The translations under genes were made by a program, and so were the position numbers. The notes beneath the pieces were generated by a model. The model had not been told where the DNA came from. It saw only the letters and a list, made by a program, of their open reading frames with translations, and made no database searches. DNA of 12,608 bases. Origin: Pirellulales bacterium. GTDB taxonomy: Bacteria; Planctomycetota; Planctomycetia; Pirellulales; JAICIG01. Every line of letters begins with the position of its first letter. The stretch's first letter is position 1. Where the stretch lies: positions 1 to 12,608 of the forward strand of contig JAICIG010000227.1 in assembly GCA_025924495.1 (NCBI GenBank), in the 5' to 3' direction. Shown here in pieces: positions 7,796 to 12,608 of the stretch.

Positions 7796-7886
7796 GCGAC
7801 GGTTCAGGCGAGCCGCGCGGCGTCGCGTCCGTGTTGGACCTATCTTATGTCGTCCATAGGGCGCAGCCAAAATTGCCACGCGGCTC
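7796..7886 (-). other. Potentially structured leader region upstream of lysA
   Basis: Overlapping inverted repeats occur here: GAGCCGCGCGGC at 7810-7821 pairs with 7875-7886 with one mismatch, TGGAC at 7835-7839 pairs with 7852-7856 inside it, and GCGACG at 7796-7801 pairs with 7821-7826. Some are mutually exclusive, which would suit a leader that switches structure, but the arms are short and GC-rich. I could not match it to the lysine riboswitch consensus. Confidence 0.2.
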
Positions 7887-7897
7887 AATGATTATCA

Positions 7898-7913
7898 GCG
7901 GGCTGACGCCCGC
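7898..7913 (-). terminator. GC-rich hairpin downstream of the peptidase gene, possible terminator
   Basis: GCGGGC at 7898-7903 pairs perfectly with GCCCGC at 7908-7913 around a TGAC tetraloop. It lies 22 bases after the stop of the minus-strand gene at 7936-9210. No T-run follows, so it is not a textbook intrinsic terminator. The surrounding CAGCGGGCTGACGCCCGCC also resembles a short element I remember as frequent in planctomycete intergenic DNA, so it may be a dispersed repeat instead. Confidence 0.4.
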
Positions 7914-7935
7914 CGCTCGCCCTATCTCGCGAAAA

Positions 7936-9210
7936 TCAGTCTTTTTTCTTGCTGCGAGCTTTTAGCTTGACGGTCAGCGTCCCTTTGTTGTCGGCCAGCT
8001 CGCCCCATTTGTCGCGGCAGCGCAGGTAGAGTTGACCGCCGGTTGGCGCGGTGAATGAGCCGTCGGCGCCAAGTTCGATCGGTTCGCCTAGCTCATACTT
8101 TGTCGTATCCATGACAACTCCCAGCAGGCGTCCCGGGCCATCGCTGGCATCGCCATCCGCAGTCAAATTGGCGCCATCTTCCGTAGTTTGCCACGTGCCG
8201 GCCGCCTTGTACTCATAGTCGACGCCGCCGGTCACAATCACGCCTGAGGGCTGCCAGCCGCGGTCGGCCCGGATCTTGGCGGTCACCGTGGCGCTGCCTT
8301 TGGGAGCGCGGAACTTTCGCTTCCAATCCCAACTGCATAAGTCCGCCCGATAGCCTTGTTCGAGATGCTTGAGGAAGAAGCGGTACTCGAACATGATCTC
8401 CTTGGCCATGTCGCCGTAGACGACCTCGAAGCTGGTCTCTTGTTTCTTGAGCAAGGCCAAGCCAAGCGGACGGAACTTCGGTGCGTAGTTTGTGTTATTC
8501 GCCAGCAGATGGCATAGCGCCCAGCGCCAGGCATAGTTTTGCCACGAGTCGCCGGTGAATTCGTCTCCGTTGACGATTTCATTCAGGCTCTTCGGCTCGC
8601 TGCCGCGCAAGTAGTCGAGCACCACGTCGTGAATGTGAACGCTCTGAGCGCTTTTTTCATCCTTGCGCCAGTACTGGCCCATTTCGGCCATGCCTTCGCT
8701 GTACCAGACCGGGCCAGTCGTGCCGAACGTCTGTCCACAGTAGGCATGCACCGCCTCGTGCTGCGGCGTGCCGCGGTCGGCCACGGCATAGACGATTGAC
8801 TTGGCCAGAAAATCGCCGGCTTTGGAAGAGAGCGTCGCGGTGATCGTCACGCCGGCGCCGGCTTGAATATGACCCAAGCCTTCCTTGGGCAAGGCGCCTT
8901 GCGGCCAACGGCTGAGATCCTCGACCACGTAGCATTCGATCACGCCCGAACAGGGACGAGCCCAATACGAGGAGATAATCGAGAGCATCGTCTCCAACCG
9001 CTCGAGCAAATCCTTGGCGTCGTCGGCCGACAGATCGGTATGGATGTAGAAGTTCTGCGAGCGGTAGTCGGTCGGCCCGGTCGGCGCAGCCGCCTTCACC
9101 TTTTCTCGCTTGCTCTGCGCGGCCAAAGGCGCCGCGAACAGACAAATCAGGATCGCCAGCAGCAGCCTTCCCGAAATACCCGCAGAAATGCGGCGGAATG
9201 ACAGAGACAT
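7936..9210 (-). CDS. Secreted gluzincin-type metallopeptidase with PA-IL lectin-like C-terminal domain
   Basis: The 424-residue product is exported: residues 1-32 are a basic-hydrophobic signal peptide (GRLLLAILICLFAAPLAAQ) with likely cleavage after AAQ. The start at 9210 follows GAGGG by seven bases; starts at 9228 and 9273 are in frame but would bury the signal. The peptidase part (about 50-300) resembles DUF1570 / peptidase-MA-like proteins, with H151-E152-x2-H155 and the downstream WYSEGMAE, where E172 is the likely third zinc ligand. Residues about 310-418 resemble the PA-IL (LecA) galactose-binding fold: aromatic YEYKAAGTW, TADGD, then GRLLGVV, FTAPTGGQLYLRCRD and LADNKGTLTVKL. D400, D407 and N408 sit where calcium ligands occur in that family. 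The tail is lysine-rich (RSKKKD). The peptidase call is good; the lectin domain is inferred from pattern. Substrate unknown. Confidence 0.82.
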   Translation of the reverse strand: MSLSFRRISAGISGRLLLAILICLFAAPLAAQSKREKVKAAAPTGPTDYRSQNFYIHTDLSADDAKDLLERLETMLSIISSYWARPCSGVIECYVVEDLSRWPQGALPKEGLGHIQAGAGVTITATLSSKAGDFLAKSIVYAVADRGTPQHEAVHAYCGQTFGTTGPVWYSEGMAEMGQYWRKDEKSAQSVHIHDVVLDYLRGSEPKSLNEIVNGDEFTGDSWQNYAWRWALCHLLANNTNYAPKFRPLGLALLKKQETSFEVVYGDMAKEIMFEYRFFLKHLEQGYRADLCSWDWKRKFRAPKGSATVTAKIRADRGWQPSGVIVTGGVDYEYKAAGTWQTTEDGANLTADGDASDGPGRLLGVVMDTTKYELGEPIELGADGSFTAPTGGQLYLRCRDKWGELADNKGTLTVKLKARSKKKD

Positions 9211-9236
9211 GAGTTTGCCCTCGATCATTGCAAGCA

Positions 9237-9253
9237 GATTGAACGGTTCAATC
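9237..9253. promoter_or_regulatory. 17-bp palindrome, candidate operator
   Basis: GATTGAACGGTTCAATC is a perfect dyad with 8-bp arms around one central base. It lies 27 bases upstream of the peptidase gene's start (9210) and in the divergent region shared with the membrane-protein gene at 9469. It could be a regulator-binding site or, in RNA, a 7-bp stem with a CGG triloop in the leader. No second copy was noticed in the window. Confidence 0.45.
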
Positions 9254-9468
9254 GCGGCATGAGGCGGCCCCATGACCCGGCCGCGCTACGCTGGTCGAGT
9301 ATAACCGTCCGCTACAAACGTCGCCAAACAAAGCGCTCGCAGGATGGAGAAAACCAATTCCCCGCTCTTCGCGTAAACCTGATTGACAGGCTCAGCGACG
9401 GTCTCCTAGCCTGCCAACACTGCGCAGCGATTGACGCAGGCCTCCCGACACCCCGGGGAAACGTCGCC

Positions 9469-9870
9469 GTGCGATTTCGGTTGAAGACGCTGTTTCTGTT
9501 GACGTTTCTGGTAGCCTTGGCCTGCATGGTGCTGTTCGCGCTGCCGGATGCCCTGTCGATTTTTGTGCTCGCCGGAACGGCCATGATCACGCCAGGAGCG
9601 CTGATCGCAGGCATCATCTATGGTCGCGGCGCCAAGCGAGCCTTTGCGATCGGCTGCCTGGCTTCGGGCGGCTGGCTGCTATGGGCGTCGCCCCTCTTTT
9701 TCTACATGTCGATCAATGGCGAGGCGATCAGCGGCGAGCCGCTCATGGCGAAGCTGTTATTCGTCGGCTTCTACTTCTTGCTAGCCATCGCCGGGTTCGT
9801 CAGCATCGGAGTCCGGCGGATGTGCTATCAAGGCCGGAATCACATCCGCCCGCCGCGAGATTGCTGCTAG
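9469..9870 (+). CDS. Small integral membrane protein, unknown function
   Basis: The 133-residue product has four predicted membrane helices, at about residues 8-25, 28-50, 58-80 and 94-114, joined by short loops. The N-terminus MRFRLKTLFLLTFLVALACM resembles the first segment of many short planctomycete membrane proteins of unknown function. The GTG start at 9469 is chosen because hydrophobic, coherent protein begins there and GGGGAA lies about 8 bases upstream; the frame is open back to 9259 but that part reads as non-coding. It ends 12 bp from the convergent DUF1552 gene. C-terminal residues are basic and cysteine-containing (CYQGRNHIRPPRDCC), expected to be soluble. No function can be assigned. 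Confidence 0.75.
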   Translation: MRFRLKTLFLLTFLVALACMVLFALPDALSIFVLAGTAMITPGALIAGIIYGRGAKRAFAIGCLASGGWLLWASPLFFYMSINGEAISGEPLMAKLLFVGFYFLLAIAGFVSIGVRRMCYQGRNHIRPPRDCC

Positions 9871-9882
9871 CAAGCGCAACAC

Positions 9883-11256
9883 CTACGCCGACAGTTCTTT
9901 CAAACGTCCGGTGCTGTCGCCCAGCTTGTCGATCGACGAATCCATGCGGTCGAGCAGCGACAGCCAGAGATTGTTCAGCGGCGTTTCCTTGTCGTAGACG
10001 ATATGGCGGCCCGGGTTCAATGTGCCGCAGCCGCGGCCGGCCAGCAGAATCGGCAGCTTATCGTGATTGTGCGCGTTGCCGTCGCCGATAGCGCTGCCGT
10101 AGGCGACCATCGCATGATCCAGTAGGGAGCCGTCCCCTTCGCGCGTCGCTTTCAGCTTTTCGAGGAAGTAAGCGAGCTGCGCCGCGTGGAACAGGTTGAT
10201 CTTGCTGATCTTGGCCTGCTTTTCTTTGTCGTTGCCGTGATGCGAGAGGTCGTGGTGGCCTTCCGACACGCCGATGAAGGCGTAGCTCTTATTGCTCCCC
10301 TCGTTGGCCAACACGAACGTGCTGATTCGCGTCAAGTCGCTTTGGAATGCCAGTACCATCAGATCGGCCATCAAGCGGATATGCTCGCCGTAGTCGCCCG
10401 GCACGCCGGACGGCTTGGAAAAGTTCGGCAGCCCTTGCCCCGAAGCCTGTTCGACGCGGTTGATCCGCTGCTCGAGCTCGCGGACGGTGGTGAGATACTC
10501 ATCGAGCTTGCGCTGGTCGGTGGCGCCGAGACGTCCTTTCAACTGCGTGGCGTCTTCGAGCACGAAGTCCAGCACGCTCTTGCGCGCCTGATTGCGTTTG
10601 GCCCGTGCTTCTTTGCTTTCGCCTTGCTGTCCGTCGGAAAACAGCCGTTCGAACACCAGCCGCGGATTGACTTCTTTGGCGACCGGCGTTGATTCGGTTT
10701 TCCAAGAGCTGTTGGCCGAATACGCACAGCTATAGCCCGAGTCGCAGTTGCCGTTCTGGGCGCCCGGCTCGCAGCCAAGCTCCAACGACGAGAACCGCGT
10801 GAGCTGGCCGATTTTTTGCGCGGCCACCTGGTCGGCCGAAACGCCGACCTTGATGTCGGCGCCGTGCGTCTTCCGCGGATGGCAGCCAGTGAGGAAGCTG
10901 GCCATGGCTCGCGCGTGGTCACCGCCGCCATCGCCGTGAGCGCGCGCGCCGTCTTGCGCCAGCCCGCTGAGGACCATGAAGTCCTGCTTGAACTTCTCCA
11001 AGACCTTCAGCGTTGGCGGCAGGTCGAAATCGGGCCCGACCTTCGTCGGCGTCCAGTCGGGCATGTGCATGCCGTTGGGCACATACAAAAAGGCCATGCG
11101 GTTCGGCGTCTTCTTGGCCGTCTCGGCCGCCTGCAAAGCCCGGCCGAATGCCGTAAATGCCGTCGACGGCAACATCGCGTCTAACAATGGCAAAGCCACT
11201 GCCGTGCCCAAACCCTTTAAGGCGGCGCGTCGGGAAATCTGCCAAGGCTTGTGCAT
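9883..11256 (-). CDS. DUF1552 domain-containing protein, Tat-exported
   Basis: This 457-residue protein is of a family known mainly from planctomycetes, verrucomicrobia, acidobacteria and myxobacteria, with no established biochemical function. It begins with a twin-arginine signal: SRRAALKGLG at residues 8-17 followed by a hydrophobic run, so it is folded before export. Family hallmarks follow: the N-terminal RMAFLYVPNGMHMPDW, a histidine-rich region around HGDGGGDHARAMASFLTG, the cysteine-bearing ELGCEPG and CDSGYSCAY, then HHDLSHHGND at about 334-343 and GSAIGDGNAHNHDKLPILLAG near the end. The clustered His and Asp residues suggest a metal site but this is inference. The ATG at 11256 overlaps the last base of the upstream gene's stop (TAATG), with AGGA about 8 bases before it, so translation is probably coupled. 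Confidence 0.94.
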   Translation of the reverse strand: MHKPWQISRRAALKGLGTAVALPLLDAMLPSTAFTAFGRALQAAETAKKTPNRMAFLYVPNGMHMPDWTPTKVGPDFDLPPTLKVLEKFKQDFMVLSGLAQDGARAHGDGGGDHARAMASFLTGCHPRKTHGADIKVGVSADQVAAQKIGQLTRFSSLELGCEPGAQNGNCDSGYSCAYSANSSWKTESTPVAKEVNPRLVFERLFSDGQQGESKEARAKRNQARKSVLDFVLEDATQLKGRLGATDQRKLDEYLTTVRELEQRINRVEQASGQGLPNFSKPSGVPGDYGEHIRLMADLMVLAFQSDLTRISTFVLANEGSNKSYAFIGVSEGHHDLSHHGNDKEKQAKISKINLFHAAQLAYFLEKLKATREGDGSLLDHAMVAYGSAIGDGNAHNHDKLPILLAGRGCGTLNPGRHIVYDKETPLNNLWLSLLDRMDSSIDKLGDSTGRLKELSA

Positions 11257-12608
11257 TATTCGGTTCCTTTGCCTCTGCGCAGTTGGAAGGGATCGCTCTC
11301 GACAATTTCGAGAATCAATGCCGAGAATCTGTAGTCCTGTTTCGCCAGCGACGCGGCGATTTCGTCGACGGCGCACTTGTCATAATACTCGAGCCCCCGG
11401 CCCAAGGCGTACGTTAACATCTTTTCGGTCAGACAGCGGACAAAATCATCCTTCTTTTGCCGCAGAATTGCCTTCAGCTCGTTGGGGCGCTTGAACGACG
11501 CGCCGTCGGGCAACGTGCCGGAAGCATCGATGGCGAACTCGCCGTCTCGATCGCGCCAGGCGCCGATGGCGTCGAAGTTCTCCAGACCGAAGCCCAGCGG
11601 ATCCATGCGGGCATGGCATGAGGCGCAGTTCGGATTCGCCCGATGCTGTTCCATTCGCTGCCGCAAGGAGCCGCTGAGCACCGTCTTATCGTCCTCCTTC
11701 AGCTCGCCCGCGTCGGGCGGTGGCGGCGGCGGAGAGGAGTTGAACAACTCTTCCAGGATCCACTTGCCGCGTTTGACGGGCGAAGTGCGGGTGGGGTTCG
11801 AAGTGACGGTCAATACGCTGGCCTGCGTGACCAATCCGCCGCGGTCGCGGTTCTCCAGATTTACGCGGCGGAATGCAGTCCCCGTGATGCCGCCGATGCC
11901 ATAGTGCTTGGCCAGCGGCTCATTCAGAAACGTGTAGTCGGCGTCCAGAAAATCGAGCACGCTGCGATCTTCTTCCATGACCGAGGCGAAGAACAGCTCC
12001 GTTTCTTTCAACATCGCCTGCCGCAGTTCCTCGGTGAACGTCGGAAACCGCTTGGGGTCGGGCGTCATAGTCTTCAGGCGGCGAATCTCCAGCCACTGGC
12101 CGGCGAAATTGTCGACCAACGCGCGAGCTTTCGCGTCTTTAAGCATCCGCCGCACCTGCGCTTCGAGCACGCCCTTATCGCGCAGTTTGCCTTGAGCCGC
12201 AATGCGGAACAGCTCGTCGTCGGGCATGCTGCTCCAGAGGAAATACGATAACCGCGTCGCCAGCTCGAACTCGTCGATCGGATGAATGGCCTTCGGATTG
12301 TTCGGCTCGCGATCCAACTCCACGCGGAACAGGAAGTAGGGCGAGACCAGCACCGCTTCCATCGCCAATTGAATGCCGCGCTCAAAGCTCTCGCCGTCTT
12401 TCTCCGTTTGCTCGACGAACTTCACCAGCCTCGCCACTTCGTCGGGCGTCGCTCGGCGGCGGTAAGCCTTACTGGCAAATACCCGCAGCACCTTCTCGGC
12501 GCACTCTTTGTGATTGTTCTTGCCCGGCTCGGCGAAGATGATTTTCTTGTGCGACTCGGGCAGCGCCGGCGGAGGACCGTCGAGCGGACCTTGGATCTCG
12601 AGCGATTC
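11256..12608 (-). CDS. DUF1592/DUF1588/DUF1585 c-type cytochrome-like protein, 5' end missing
   Basis: The frame is open to the right edge of the window; 450 C-terminal residues are visible. Domain order follows the known family: the DUF1595-like region (about 27-97, with FASKAYRRRATPDEV), DUF1592 (about 112-240, with ELATRLSYFLWSSMPDDELF), DUF1588 (about 245-350, with TSPVKRGKWILEELF and a proline run), and DUF1585 (about 375-445, with FVRCLTEKMLTYALGRGLEYYD). A single heme c motif C328-A-S-C331-H332 lies in NPNCASCHARMDPLGFGLENFD, so the product must be exported and mature with covalent heme. The N-terminal part, normally with a signal peptide, more heme motifs and DUF1587, is outside. It is the first gene of a two-gene unit with the DUF1552 gene; members of this pair usually occur together. 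The pathway is unknown; an oxidative or polymer-degrading role has been suggested for such proteins but is not shown here. Confidence 0.94.
   Translation of the reverse strand, partial: ESLEIQGPLDGPPPALPESHKKIIFAEPGKNNHKECAEKVLRVFASKAYRRRATPDEVARLVKFVEQTEKDGESFERGIQLAMEAVLVSPYFLFRVELDREPNNPKAIHPIDEFELATRLSYFLWSSMPDDELFRIAAQGKLRDKGVLEAQVRRMLKDAKARALVDNFAGQWLEIRRLKTMTPDPKRFPTFTEELRQAMLKETELFFASVMEEDRSVLDFLDADYTFLNEPLAKHYGIGGITGTAFRRVNLENRDRGGLVTQASVLTVTSNPTRTSPVKRGKWILEELFNSSPPPPPPDAGELKEDDKTVLSGSLRQRMEQHRANPNCASCHARMDPLGFGLENFDAIGAWRDRDGEFAIDASGTLPDGASFKRPNELKAILRQKKDDFVRCLTEKMLTYALGRGLEYYDKCAVDEIAASLAKQDYRFSALILEIVESDPFQLRRGKGTE

Noticed and set aside
7702..7935. Lysine riboswitch ahead of lysA
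   Set aside because: I could not find the conserved core or the five-helix layout on the minus strand; only short generic stems are present.
9259..9468. 70-residue N-terminal extension of the small membrane protein
   Set aside because: The extension is low-complexity, arginine-rich and overlaps the peptidase promoter; hydrophobic family-like sequence begins at the GTG at 9469.
1..12608. A defence island, mobile element or other novel multi-gene system
   Set aside because: The methyltransferase is solitary, no nuclease, recombinase, reverse transcriptase, toxin-antitoxin pair or repeat array of CRISPR type is present, and base composition looks even throughout.

Overview
The window looks like a stretch of a planctomycete chromosome (GC-rich, probably Pirellulales or a relative). 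The reasoning is by gene content: a DUF1592/DUF1588/DUF1585 c-type cytochrome is coupled to a Tat-exported DUF1552 protein, there is a gluzincin peptidase with a PA-IL lectin-like C-terminus, and there is a small membrane protein with the RFRLKTLFLLTF-type N-terminus common in planctomycetes. Most genes are solitary and alternate in strand, and few starts have a strong Shine-Dalgarno sequence. No tRNA, rRNA, CRISPR array, transposase, integrase or phage gene was seen.

Layout: (1) 2-1669 (+), the 3' part of a GH15 glucoamylase, cut by the left edge. (2) 1726-2526 (-), an M48 metalloprotease lipoprotein. (3) 3036-3692 (+), an unrecognised cytoplasmic protein, after a 509-bp gap with no gene. 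(4) 3715-4608 (-), an orphan beta-class DNA adenine methyltransferase. (5) 4771-5598 (+), a TIM-barrel sugar phosphate isomerase/epimerase. (6) 5629-5778, a cluster of four degenerate palindromic repeat units between convergent genes. (7) 5785-6177 (-), a two-cluster ferredoxin. (8) 6409-7701 (-), lysA. (9) 7936-9210 (-), a secreted HExxH peptidase. (10) 9469-9870 (+), a four-helix membrane protein. (11) 9883-11256 (-) and 11256-12608 (-), the DUF1552 and DUF1592-type genes, which overlap by one base; the second is cut by the right edge.

The only firm operon is the DUF1592-DUF1552 pair, whose products are expected to act together outside the cytoplasm. The rest are mostly housekeeping (lysine/DAP synthesis, electron transfer), envelope proteolysis and carbohydrate metabolism. 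I see no convincing new multi-gene system. The points most worth a second look are the repeat cluster, the peptidase-lectin fusion, the 12-residue insertion in the ferredoxin's second cluster motif, a near-perfect palindrome upstream of the peptidase gene, and the unknown protein at 3036-3692.
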